Below, piece by piece: positions 55,001-61,452 of a DNA stretch of 64,000 bases. The translations under genes and the position numbers were made by a program. Position 1 is the first letter of the stretch, and every line of letters begins with the position of its first letter. The notes below the pieces were generated by a model, which worked only from the letters and a program-made list of their open reading frames with translations, searched no databases and was not told the origin of the DNA. Origin of the DNA: Streptomyces sp. SN-593 (GTDB taxonomy: Bacteria; Actinomycetota; Actinomycetes; Streptomycetales; Streptomycetaceae); assembly GCF_016756395.1 (NCBI RefSeq), contig NZ_AP018365.1, positions 744,001 to 808,000 of the forward strand. Direction: 5' to 3'.

Positions 55001-55681
55001 CTGGCGCTGAGCACCGAGCGGGTGCCCGAGGACCGCATGTCGGCCTGGGACCTGCCCTGGGCGCCGGAGTCGGCGGGCCGGGCCCGGGACCTGACGGCCG
55101 CGGAGCTGGCCGCCTGGCACCTGGACGACCTGACCGACGCGGCCACCCTCATCGTCAGCGAGCTGATCGGCAACACGGTGCGGCACGCCATCGGGATGGT
55201 GCCGGGCCCCGCGGAGGGCGGGGAGGGCGGGGAGGGGGCGCCGGGCGGCGAACCCGACCTGGGCGACTTCGGCGACCTCGGCCTCGACGGCGGCCTGAGC
55301 CTGCGGATCGGGCTGGGCCTGGACGAGGGCCCCGACCGGCACGCGGCCGACGCGGGCGGCGGCGTCGTACGACTGCGGCTGCTGCGCATCGAGCAGGCGC
55401 TGATCTGCGAGGTGTACGACGGCTCGCAGGCCACCCCGCGGGTCCGGCACCCGCTGCTGGACGACGAGTTCGGCCGCGGGCTGCAACTCGTGGCGATGAT
55501 GGCCGGCCAGTGGGGCACCCGCTACACCGAGAGCGGGAAGTGCATCTGGGCCCGGCTGGACGCGCCCCCGCCGCAGGACGACGGCCCGTCGTCCGCGGCC
55601 GCCGACACCGACGGCGGCACCAGCGCCGGCGCGGCGGTCGGGGTCGCCGCGCGGGTCGCCGCTCGGCGGACCGCCTGGTGA
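52088..55681 (+). CDS. Multidomain PAS/GAF-SpoIIE phosphatase-HATPase regulator
   Basis: A 1197-residue cytoplasmic signalling protein. Order: GAF (about 20-195); PAS with PAC (about 215-330; WSWDLDTG, RIHPDD); second PAS (about 335-440); second GAF (about 455-720) interrupted by a roughly 130-residue Gly/Ala/Pro/Asp-rich insertion; PP2C/SpoIIE domain (about 735-975) with the metal motif GGDWYDTI and GDVLGHGLEQA; HATPase_c_2 (about 1000-1165) with the N-box ATLIVSELIGNTVRHA. Such proteins dephosphorylate anti-anti-sigma factors and may also bind them through the ATPase domain, activating SigB-like sigma factors. Start is GTG 52088 or ATG 52094 (GAGG at 52079). No sigma or anti-sigma gene is adjacent. 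Confidence 0.9.
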   Translation: MAMSGPGHGGDAAPAGATDALRLAVLDAAEGLGEADVLRLAVQQCVAALGGLGGLAHLAGPAHGTLRLAAAGGVPDPVARAWEQPDDPRLAPVRAMDRRQVQWSPRWPDAPEGPAPGHPGTAPAGPAGLPSGAGGVPAGLRACGVLAAPILVDGAAVGVLSVLLEREPGRDRKRFLADVAALVGVRLPVARRWRSGTAPWWQEPQGPAGQVRREISVGTWSWDLDTGLVDVDEVSEGLVELAGLDMDTWDHRIESWMERIHPDDRPAVQEAIEESLADGRPYAVEHRVLDDSGRVNWLELRAACERDESGRPTRMVGTVWNVTARRSQLEWLAGLLELNPDPIYVIAADNRVQWANLAARELGGDGTREPTGRTPWDAEPLLRDRGLPELLDRARAAPGSANTLEIDVDRPSPRGSASYVVRAVEIGGFMSIQMSDTTERRRAEHAAAERGRQVADLNAALVRALNTQDVVAAVVQHVLPLVHADGLVVHDLTGPTPRLIGDTGFSPALVEELHALQLRRAARAGGGEGAAAASGEGSGEGAGSTGARPGGGPSAAPDVHAAPRPDAEPGTGPGPGRSPDLGPPQGTAPGAGGWGGAEAADRAARHAPADGDRGTADLGPGGAAGTAGVADQPRFISRADRTDRADRAAGPAAGRDGRPAPPPWLLGELAELDGVGAWAVLPLAVGDRRVGSCVIGWSAPRRFTEDDKTLLGTVGVIIAQALGNARLYESARHRAERLQQELLPGRLPDTVGLHAVARYRTADGQELGGDWYDTIALPGGRTLAVIGDVLGHGLEQAIAMGIIRHAALTVAALDMPVDEIMAHLNDVVVRLAPRVDDPVVCATCLLALYDPTSGSCSIASAGHAPPIALEPGGTARRLTIPSGPPLGMAQVPAQVTETVLAEGTVLVLYTDGLLGSQAPDAERLTEAVARHAGGAPVPVGGERAERWLAAMCDAVVAQLPPDPCRQDDAVLLALSTERVPEDRMSAWDLPWAPESAGRARDLTAAELAAWHLDDLTDAATLIVSELIGNTVRHAIGMVPGPAEGGEGGEGAPGGEPDLGDFGDLGLDGGLSLRIGLGLDEGPDRHAADAGGGVVRLRLLRIEQALICEVYDGSQATPRVRHPLLDDEFGRGLQLVAMMAGQWGTRYTESGKCIWARLDAPPPQDDGPSSAAADTDGGTSAGAAVGVAARVAARRTAW

Positions 55682-55713
55682 CGGGCGGCGGCGCAGGACG
55701 GGAACGGCGAGGT

Positions 55714-55731
55714 CCGCCGGACAGCCCTTAG
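55714..55731. repeat. Half copy of the palindromic intergenic repeat
   Basis: CCGCCGGACAGCCCTTAG matches the right arm of the element at 28931-28991. It contains the stop codon (TAA on the minus strand, 55728-55730) of the convergent gene. Confidence 0.5.
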
Positions 55732-56537
55732 GACGCCAGGCCGGCGAGGATCGCGCGGGCCGCGGCGACGAGCGAGGGGGTGAGGCGGTCGAGGTCGGGC
55801 AGGTCGGGCTCCTCGGTGTCGGGCCCGGTCCCGTACGCGGTGGTGGTCGTCTGGAGCCGGATGGCGAGCACCGCGCCGCCGCTGCGCACCTTGACGATCC
55901 GGGTGAGGTCGTCGAACGTCAGCAGGTACGCCTCGTCGCCGAGTCCGGGCAGGGGCCGGGTGCGCTCAGCGACCCGCAGGCTGGAGGGGTCCACCGACCG
56001 CTGGGCGTCGAACTCCGGGGCGGGGTCGGTGCGGCGGTGCAGGGCGACGTCCACCTGCACGTCGTAGGACGTCCTCGCGCCCTGGCCGCGGGCTCCCTGG
56101 GCGACGAAGCCGCACTGGGCGCGGTCCAGCGGCGGGGTGTGCTCGAAGACCGCCGGCCAGACCCCGCTGCTGACCGGGTCGACCGCGGCGCTGAACGCGT
56201 CGAAGACGTGGTCCGTGCAGGGGCTCTGGCCGATCCGGTAGCCGTGCAGGTCGGGTCCCCGGTGACGCTGCGGCAGGTCCCCGGCCCAGGCGAGGCCCGC
56301 GCCCGTCAGGGCGACCGCGAGCGCGCCGGCGAGCACGCCCCACACCCACCCCGGCAGGGACCTGAGCCGGCTCGGGCGCGGCGGCAGGCCGGCCAGCACC
56401 TCGGCCCCGCCGGTCCGCGGGCCGGGCAGCGCAGCGCCCCGGGGTCCCTCGTCGGCCGCGCCGCCGTCGCCCCGGCCGTCTCCCGCGCCCCAGCCGTCGC
56501 CGCCGGCCTCCCATGACGCCTCAGGTTCGGTGATCAT
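55728..56537 (-). CDS. Single-pass membrane protein of unknown function
   Basis: A 269-residue protein. Residues 1-62 are Gly/Ala/Arg-rich cytoplasmic sequence. One membrane helix (GWVWGVLAGALAVALTG) spans about 64-84. The rest is an extracytoplasmic domain with two cysteines (SPCTDHVFDAF and DRAQCGFV), likely disulfide-bonded, and a strand-rich C-terminal half (YLLTFDDLTRIVKVRSGGAVLAIRLQT). The pattern is that of streptomycete DUF3558-like or sensor-like anchored proteins, but no family is certain. Its stop codon lies in an intergenic repeat. The start ATG has only a weak ribosome site (GGGGGAGACC). Confidence 0.72.
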   Translation of the reverse strand: MITEPEASWEAGGDGWGAGDGRGDGGAADEGPRGAALPGPRTGGAEVLAGLPPRPSRLRSLPGWVWGVLAGALAVALTGAGLAWAGDLPQRHRGPDLHGYRIGQSPCTDHVFDAFSAAVDPVSSGVWPAVFEHTPPLDRAQCGFVAQGARGQGARTSYDVQVDVALHRRTDPAPEFDAQRSVDPSSLRVAERTRPLPGLGDEAYLLTFDDLTRIVKVRSGGAVLAIRLQTTTTAYGTGPDTEEPDLPDLDRLTPSLVAAARAILAGLAS

Positions 56538-56669
56538 GCGGTCTCCCCCGCTCAGCGTGCGAACACTGTACGGTCGGGCCGCCGAAACGTCACTGCCCCG
56601 GTGGGACGGGCGGAGCCGGGAGGACGGGCGGAGCGGGAGGCCGGGGCGCCGCGTGGGGCCGGGCGGGGG

Positions 56670-57044
56670 TCAGACCTCCAGCTCGTTCTCGATCCGCTTG
56701 AGCTGGTGGCGGGCCATCGCCAGGTTCGCACGCTGCTTGTCCAGGGCGAGGTAGAGGAACAGCCCGCCCTGTCCGCGGCCGCTGAGCAGCCGGATCAGGT
56801 GGTACTGCGTGCCCAGGGTGATCAGGATGTCCTCGATCTCGTCCTTCAGCCCGAGCAGTTCCATGGTCCGGGCCTTGGCACGGACCACGTCGGTGTTGCC
56901 GGCCGCGGCCACGGTCAGGTCGAGGTCCTTCCCGCCCCCGAGCATGCCCAGGGCCATGCCGCTGGTGTAGTCGACGAGTGCGACGCCGATGACGCCCTCG
57001 ATCGAGGTCATCGCGTCCTTCAGGGCGCTTTCGGTGTTGGCCAT
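56670..57044 (-). CDS. Roadblock/LC7-type protein 1 (distal gene of the cluster)
   Basis: A 124-residue single-domain Roadblock/LC7 protein: MTSIEGVIGVALVDYTSGMALG, a central strand, then LITLGTQYHLIRLL and GLFLYLALDKQRANLAMARHQLKRIE. In bacteria such proteins (MglB, CvnB) usually form dimers that regulate small Ras-like GTPases. The ATG at 57044 follows AAAGGAAG at a rather long distance (about 11 nt). The upstream roadblock gene ends 109 bp away on the same strand. No MglA or CvnD GTPase gene is found in the window. Confidence 0.85.
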   Translation of the reverse strand: MANTESALKDAMTSIEGVIGVALVDYTSGMALGMLGGGKDLDLTVAAAGNTDVVRAKARTMELLGLKDEIEDILITLGTQYHLIRLLSGRGQGGLFLYLALDKQRANLAMARHQLKRIENELEV

Positions 57045-57153
57045 GGGATCGGTGCTTCCTTTCACGGGTGCCGGCGGGTCCGGCGGTCGGGTGGTGGGGC
57101 GGGGGGATCTGGCGTGGGCGCTGCGCGCCCGCGGCGGACGTTCGGTCATGGGG

Positions 57154-57546
57154 TCAGGCGTCCTCCCTGTCGTCGGCTCCGCCGGCGAGCAGGTGCGCGA
57201 CGTACGCGCCGGACCGGCGGGCCTCCATGTGCAGCCGGCCCACGTTCACGCGCGGCCCGGCCAGGACGGTCAGCACGCAGGCGGGGCCCGCGGCGTACAG
57301 CGCGACGTATCCCTGCTCGCCGCGGACCAGCAGTTCGCGGAAGGAGCGGTCGCCGGCCGCGTCCGACAGGCGCAGCCCGATGCCGAGTCCGGCGGAGCTG
57401 AGCGCGGCGAGCGTCTCGGCGTGCACGTCGGACGCCTCGTGGGCGATCACCAGCCCGTCCACGGTGGCCGCGAGCACGCCGGTCGCCTCGGGCAGCCGGG
57501 CCAGCAACCGGCCCAGCTCGTCGCGTACTTCGGCTTCGTGCGCCAT
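57154..57546 (-). CDS. Roadblock/LC7-type protein 2
   Basis: A 130-residue Roadblock/LC7 protein nearer to the CvnB/MglB type: EVRDELGRLLARLPEATGVLAATVDGLVIAHEA, GIGLRLSDAAGDRSFRELLVRGEQGYVALYAAG, and VLTVLAGPRVNVGRLHMEARR. This matches the second gene of streptomycete conservons, where CvnB sits between a histidine kinase and a DUF742 gene; neither is present here. The ATG at 57546 follows GAAGGAGAC. It lies 47 bp downstream of the 295-residue gene. Confidence 0.88.
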   Translation of the reverse strand: MAHEAEVRDELGRLLARLPEATGVLAATVDGLVIAHEASDVHAETLAALSSAGLGIGLRLSDAAGDRSFRELLVRGEQGYVALYAAGPACVLTVLAGPRVNVGRLHMEARRSGAYVAHLLAGGADDREDA

Positions 57547-57593
57547 GAGTCTCCTTCGTCCGGCCCGCTCGGCCCGCTGCCGCAGGGCGCGCC

Positions 57594-58481
57594 TCACAGG
57601 TGCTCCAGTGCGTCGCGGAGCCGGCGCAGCAGCGCGGCGTCCGCGTCGTGGGCGATGTCCCTGAACCAGGCGGGGGCCGGGGCGGGGCCGCCGGCGGCCG
57701 CCGGCGGCGGGACCGCGACCCGGCCGGCCGCGGCGAGCCGCCGTACGTGGACCAGGGCGTGGAAGGCGGGGCGGCCGAGCAGGGCGGCGATCGCGGACGG
57801 GGTGCGCACCCCGTCCGCCAGGTCGAGGACCGCCTGCTCGTGCCGGGTGGCCGGCGGCAGCCGCGGGTCGTGGCGGGGGCGTACGGGCGCGGTGTCCAGT
57901 CGGGGGCAGGGCCACAGTGCCTCCAGGAAGCGACGCCGCCGGCGGGACTCCCGCTCCACCTCGTCCAGCGGCACCGGGCGCACCGGCCCGAACCAGTGCG
58001 CGGCGCCGTGCCGGAAGCGGGTCGGGCCGCCGGCCGGCGCCAGCACGAAGAAGGCGGCGTCGAAGAGCGTGCCGAGTTCGCTGATCTCCAACTCCCCCGC
58101 GGACAGCCGGCGGTGGTCCAGCAGCCAGCGGGCGGTACGGCTCTCGGCGCCGCCGTGGCGCACCGCGTCCTGCCACGCCTCGGGGGACAGCCGGCCGCCG
58201 ACCGTCAGCAGCACCTCGATCCCGGGCGCGGCCGGGCTCTCGGCGTGCACGACCGCGCCGTCGAGGAGGTAGAGGGTGCCGCTGTCGCGCAGCAGGGCGC
58301 CGGTCGCGCGCTCCCGCGCGAGGCGGACCAGCATCGGGGAGAGCGGCGCGGCGTCGATGGGACCGCCGCCGGCGGGCGGGGACGGCGGTGCGGCGGGCGG
58401 GGGCGGCGGCGCGGCGGGCGGGGGCGGCGGCGTCGCGGGCTTGCCGGGCGCGGGGCGGTCCGCGCCCGGGGCGCCCGTCAT
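57594..58481 (-). CDS. Pro-rich, helical regulator-like protein in the roadblock cluster
   Basis: A 295-residue protein. Residues 10-45 are a Pro/Ala repeat (PPPPPAAPPPPPAAPP), encoded by two exact 21-bp units at 58390-58431. The following domain (about 50-180; MLVRLARERATGALLRDSGTLYLLDGAVVHAESPAAPG) resembles the DUF4388/PatA-type domain often found with roadblock and response-regulator proteins. A C-terminal region has a helix-turn-helix-like segment (GVRTPSAIAALLGRPAFHALVHVRRLAAAGRV). Its ATG overlaps the stop codon of the upstream roadblock-like gene (ATGA), showing coupled translation. The molecular role is unknown; a scaffold or effector of the roadblock proteins is an inference. Confidence 0.75.
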   Translation of the reverse strand: MTGAPGADRPAPGKPATPPPPPAAPPPPPAAPPSPPAGGGPIDAAPLSPMLVRLARERATGALLRDSGTLYLLDGAVVHAESPAAPGIEVLLTVGGRLSPEAWQDAVRHGGAESRTARWLLDHRRLSAGELEISELGTLFDAAFFVLAPAGGPTRFRHGAAHWFGPVRPVPLDEVERESRRRRRFLEALWPCPRLDTAPVRPRHDPRLPPATRHEQAVLDLADGVRTPSAIAALLGRPAFHALVHVRRLAAAGRVAVPPPAAAGGPAPAPAWFRDIAHDADAALLRRLRDALEHL

Positions 58482-58888
58482 GCGAGGACCAGCCGCTGGG
58501 CGAGGTCGCGCAGCCGCATCAGCGCGAGGGCGAGGTTGGCGTGCGACCGGTCCAGCCACAGGTGCAGGAACACCCCGCCCTCGTACGGCGCTTCGACGAA
58601 GCGCACCAGGTGGTAGGCGGTGCGGGTGGCCACGACGACGTCCTCGACGAGCGGGCCCTTCTCCCCCGCCGCCCCGGCCTCGGCTGCCGCCTGCGGGCCG
58701 GCGAACACCGCGTGCTCGGCGGCCGCCCGGGCGAAGTCGGCCAGGTGCGCGGCCATCGCCTCGTGGTCGCCGTCCGGCGCCTCACCGACCTTGCCGAGCG
58801 CGAGCCCGCTGATCCACTCCACCAGCGCGGCGCCCCTGGCGCCTGGCAGCGTCATCGCCTCGAGCAGGCACTCGTCGATCCCGGACAC
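58478..58888 (-). CDS. Roadblock-like protein 3 (first gene of the cluster)
   Basis: A 136-residue protein with a divergent Roadblock/LC7 pattern: ECLLEAMTLPGARGAALVEWISGLALGKVG, then VVATRTAYHLVRFVEA and GGVFLHLWLDRSHANLALALMRLRDLAQRL. The last part closely parallels that of roadblock protein 1 (GLFLYLALDKQRANLAMARHQLKRI), suggesting paralogy. An Ala/Gly/Glu-rich loop lies at about residues 60-80. The GTG at 58888 follows GAGGGGAG. It starts a minus-strand cluster of four genes ending at 56670. Confidence 0.8.
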   Translation of the reverse strand: MSGIDECLLEAMTLPGARGAALVEWISGLALGKVGEAPDGDHEAMAAHLADFARAAAEHAVFAGPQAAAEAGAAGEKGPLVEDVVVATRTAYHLVRFVEAPYEGGVFLHLWLDRSHANLALALMRLRDLAQRLVLA

Positions 58889-59083
58889 ACGACTCCCCTC
58901 GGTGCAGGGCCGGTTGGGCCACCGCCGGCGAGGCGGTGACGAGCAGGTTACGCACCGTGCCATCCGGTCCGGGGAGTTCTGGCAATTTCCACTGGTACGT
59001 GCGGGGAGCTGTTCTAGGATGCCCTCCGCGCCCCGCCGGGGCCGCCGCCAGGGCCCCGCCCGCGCGCGTTCCGGGCCGTGCGC

Positions 59084-59911
59084 TCAGCCCTGCGACGTGG
59101 CGAACTCCCAGACCACCGGCAGGAACTCCTCGGGTGTCTCGACCTGCGGCATGTGGCCGGTGCCGGGCAGCAGCCGGAACCGCCCGCCCGGGACGGCCCG
59201 CGCGAACGCGCGCCCGTAGTCGGCGTCCACCACGCGGTCGCTTTCGCCCCACGCCACCAGGGTCGGGTGCGCCACCTTCCCCAGCCGCTCGCGCAGCGTC
59301 GGGTCGCGCATCTCCCTGCCCGCGTACACCTCCAGCGCCGCGCGGTTGGCGGCCGCGACCGCGCGCTGCCCGTCGGTCAGCGCGGAGGGGTCGAAGCGGA
59401 ACTTCGAGGGGTCGTGGAAGGAGAGCCGGGCGAGTTCGGCCGGCGTCAGCGGGAAGGTGTCGGCGACGGGGTGGCCGGGCAGGTCGATGCCGACGCCGTT
59501 GACGATCAGCACCTTGGCGATCCGCTCGCTGCCGAGCAGGGCGAGTTCGGCGGCGATCCAGCCGCCGATGGAGTTGCCGACGACCACGACGTCGCGGGCG
59601 TCGAGCGCGTCGAGCAGGGCCGCGTGGACCTCGGCGACGCCGGCCGGGGCGGTCAGCCACGCCGGGCGGTCGGTGCCGCCGAAACCCGGGTGGACGGGGG
59701 TGATCACGCGGGCCGGTCGCCGCTCGGCGAGCAGGCGGGCGAACGGCGCGACGGTCTGCGGGCCGCCCCCGCCGTGCAGCAGCAGGAAGGTGCGGACGGG
59801 GCCCTGCGGCTCGCCGCCGCCGTCCCGGGCGTCGTGCTCCTCGACGGTGACGGCGACGTCGAGGTCGCCCCCGCCCACGGTGAGGGTGAGGGTGTGTGCG
59901 GTGCTGGTCAT
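59084..59911 (-). CDS. Alpha/beta-hydrolase
   Basis: A 275-residue soluble hydrolase of the alpha/beta fold. The oxyanion-hole motif LLLHGGGGPQ is followed by the nucleophile elbow VVGNSIGGW (the serine at about residue 119). The acid lies in WGESDRVVDADY and the histidine in LPGTGHMPQVE. The closest general types are meta-cleavage product hydrolases and related esterases, but no substrate can be assigned. It lies 137 bp downstream of the cupin gene on the same strand, so the two probably form the operon controlled by the divergent TetR regulator. Confidence 0.85.
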   Translation of the reverse strand: MTSTAHTLTLTVGGGDLDVAVTVEEHDARDGGGEPQGPVRTFLLLHGGGGPQTVAPFARLLAERRPARVITPVHPGFGGTDRPAWLTAPAGVAEVHAALLDALDARDVVVVGNSIGGWIAAELALLGSERIAKVLIVNGVGIDLPGHPVADTFPLTPAELARLSFHDPSKFRFDPSALTDGQRAVAAANRAALEVYAGREMRDPTLRERLGKVAHPTLVAWGESDRVVDADYGRAFARAVPGGRFRLLPGTGHMPQVETPEEFLPVVWEFATSQG

Positions 59912-60048
59912 CGGTGGTGCTCCTCGGGTCGTTCAGGGGGCGGCGGTCCGGCGGGCGCGCCCCGCGCGGGTGCGGGGTGCGGGCCGGGGCGTACGGGAGG
60001 CACGGCGGGCGGCGGAGTGGGCGGCGGGAGCGGGCTGCGGCGCGGCGC

Positions 60049-60507
60049 TCACGCGAAGTCGTCGGCCGGCTCGGTGGCGTAGCGGCTCATCACGTCGATC
60101 GTCGCCCGCGCGGTCAGCTCCCCGCCGCCGGCGATCATGTCGCGCAGGTCGCGGAAGTAGCGCACGTACAGGTCGGGCGTGAAGGTGTTGAGGATGACGG
60201 CGGGTTCGTCGCCGTGGTTGGCGAAGGTGTGCGGCGCGCCGGGCGGGATCATCGCGAGCGTCCCGGCGGGCGCCACGTGGACCGCCTCCCCGACGGTGAA
60301 GTGCACGGTGCCGGAGACGACGTAGAAGCCCTCGTCGTGCTCGGCGTGGCGGTGCTGCGGCGGGCCGTCGGTGTGCGGGGCGATGGTGATCTCGCCGATG
60401 CCGAGCCGGTGCCCGGTGGTGCTGCCGTCCTCCAGGATGCGCATCGTGGTCGCGCCCAGCTCGATCACTTCGCCGCCGTCCGGGCCGGTCACGGAGACCT
60501 CGGTCAT
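60049..60507 (-). CDS. Small cupin-domain protein
   Basis: A 152-residue single-domain cupin. Motif 1 is visible as PPQHRHAEHDEGFYVVSGTVHF, with the metal ligands His-His-Glu. Motif 2 is AMIPPGAPHTFANHG, with the fourth histidine. The family includes quercetinase-like dioxygenases, and the pairing with an alpha/beta-hydrolase hints at breakdown of a small aromatic or polyketide-like compound, although that is inference. The ATG at 60507 follows AAAGGAGCTGAGG. The promoter region contains two inverted repeats that are likely TetR sites. Confidence 0.85.
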   Translation of the reverse strand: MTEVSVTGPDGGEVIELGATTMRILEDGSTTGHRLGIGEITIAPHTDGPPQHRHAEHDEGFYVVSGTVHFTVGEAVHVAPAGTLAMIPPGAPHTFANHGDEPAVILNTFTPDLYVRYFRDLRDMIAGGGELTARATIDVMSRYATEPADDFA

Positions 60508-60539
60508 GCCCCTCAGCTCCTTTCGTGCGGGGTCACGGG

Positions 60540-60569
60540 ACCTTCGTGCGAGTTGACTCTCACGAAGGT
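60540..60569. promoter_or_regulatory. TetR-type operator candidate 1
   Basis: ACCTTCGTG and CACGAAGGT, a perfect 9-bp inverted repeat with a 12-nt spacer, 33 bp ahead of the cupin start codon, within the divergent cupin-tetR gap. Confidence 0.55.
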
Positions 60570-60597
60570 AGGCCGCTCCCATTCATTGTGCAAGTCC

Positions 60598-60614
60598 ACT
60601 CTCATGAAGAGAGT
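60598..60614. promoter_or_regulatory. TetR-type operator candidate 2
   Basis: ACTCTC-ATGAA-GAGAGT, a perfect 6-bp inverted repeat, 41 bp ahead of the tetR-family ATG. The sequence ACTCTCA(C/T)GAAG is shared with the centre of candidate 1, which suggests one protein recognises both. Confidence 0.55.
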
Positions 60615-60655
60615 TCAATGCTAGGATGGGGGCGGACCGACAGGAGGCAGGGACG

Positions 60656-61270
60656 ATGACCGCACAGGCCGGCACCGGGCGCAGCAACCAGAAGAAGCGC
60701 ACACGCGCGGCGATCCTCGTGGCCGCGCGCGACCTGGTCGGTTCCGGCCGCGAGGTGACGATGCCGGAGATCGCGCGCGCCGCGCTGGTCTCCGAGGCCA
60801 CCGCCTACCGCTACTTCCCCGACCTCCCGTCGCTGATCGGCGAGGCGCTGGCCGGCGCGTGGCCCGAACCCGCGGACGCGCTCCGGCCGGTCGCCGGGTC
60901 CGACGACCCGGTCGAGCGCGTCGCGTTCGCCTGCGAGTTCCTGCTGCGCGGCACCCTGGCCCGGCAGGGTGCCGTCCGCGCGATGATCGCGGCCACCGTC
61001 ATCCGGCCCGAGACGGCGGCCGCCCGGCCGGGCATCCGTTTCGGGCTGATCGACCACGCGCTCGCGCCCGTCCGCGCGGCGTTCCTGGCGGCCGACCCCG
61101 AGCGGCTGGCCCAACTGGAGCGCGACCTCGCGGTGGCCGTCAGCGCGGAGGCGCTCTTCTGCCTGACCGACCTGTGCGGGCTCGCCCCCGAGGAGGCCGT
61201 CGCCAGCGCCGTGCGCACCGCCTCCACGCTGACCGCGGCGGCGGTGCGCACGCTGACGGACCGGGACTGA
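60656..61270 (+). CDS. TetR-family transcriptional regulator
   Basis: A 204-residue repressor-type protein. The N-terminal helix-turn-helix lies at about residues 30-60 (VTMPEIARAALVSEATAYRYFPDLPSLIGEAL). The C-terminal ligand-binding part is helical and Ala-rich. The ATG at 60656 follows AGGAGG. It is transcribed divergently from the cupin-hydrolase pair, with two inverted repeats in between, so it probably represses both that operon and itself until a substrate-like ligand binds. Confidence 0.9.
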   Translation: MTAQAGTGRSNQKKRTRAAILVAARDLVGSGREVTMPEIARAALVSEATAYRYFPDLPSLIGEALAGAWPEPADALRPVAGSDDPVERVAFACEFLLRGTLARQGAVRAMIAATVIRPETAAARPGIRFGLIDHALAPVRAAFLAADPERLAQLERDLAVAVSAEALFCLTDLCGLAPEEAVASAVRTASTLTAAAVRTLTDRD

Positions 61271-61324
61271 CACCGGGTGCAGGGCGCCCCCGGTGAGGGG
61301 CCCCTGCGGCGGGCCCTGCCAGGC

Positions 61325-61392
61325 ACCGGTGCTCGGGCCCGGGGGCTCGGCCCTGGCGCTCGGGCCCGGTGCTCGGGCCCGCGGCTCGGCCG
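61325..61392. repeat. Short tandem GCTCGGGCC-type repeats
   Basis: Five close copies of GCTCGG(G/C)C fill the convergent gap between the tetR-family gene and the dehydrogenase gene. They create many overlapping GC stems that may serve as a terminator. No gene is seen. Confidence 0.5.
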
Positions 61393-61452
61393 AAGCTCCA
61401 GAACCGGCTCGGAGCGCGGCGGGCCCCTCCGTACCTCGCGCTCAGTGCTCCG

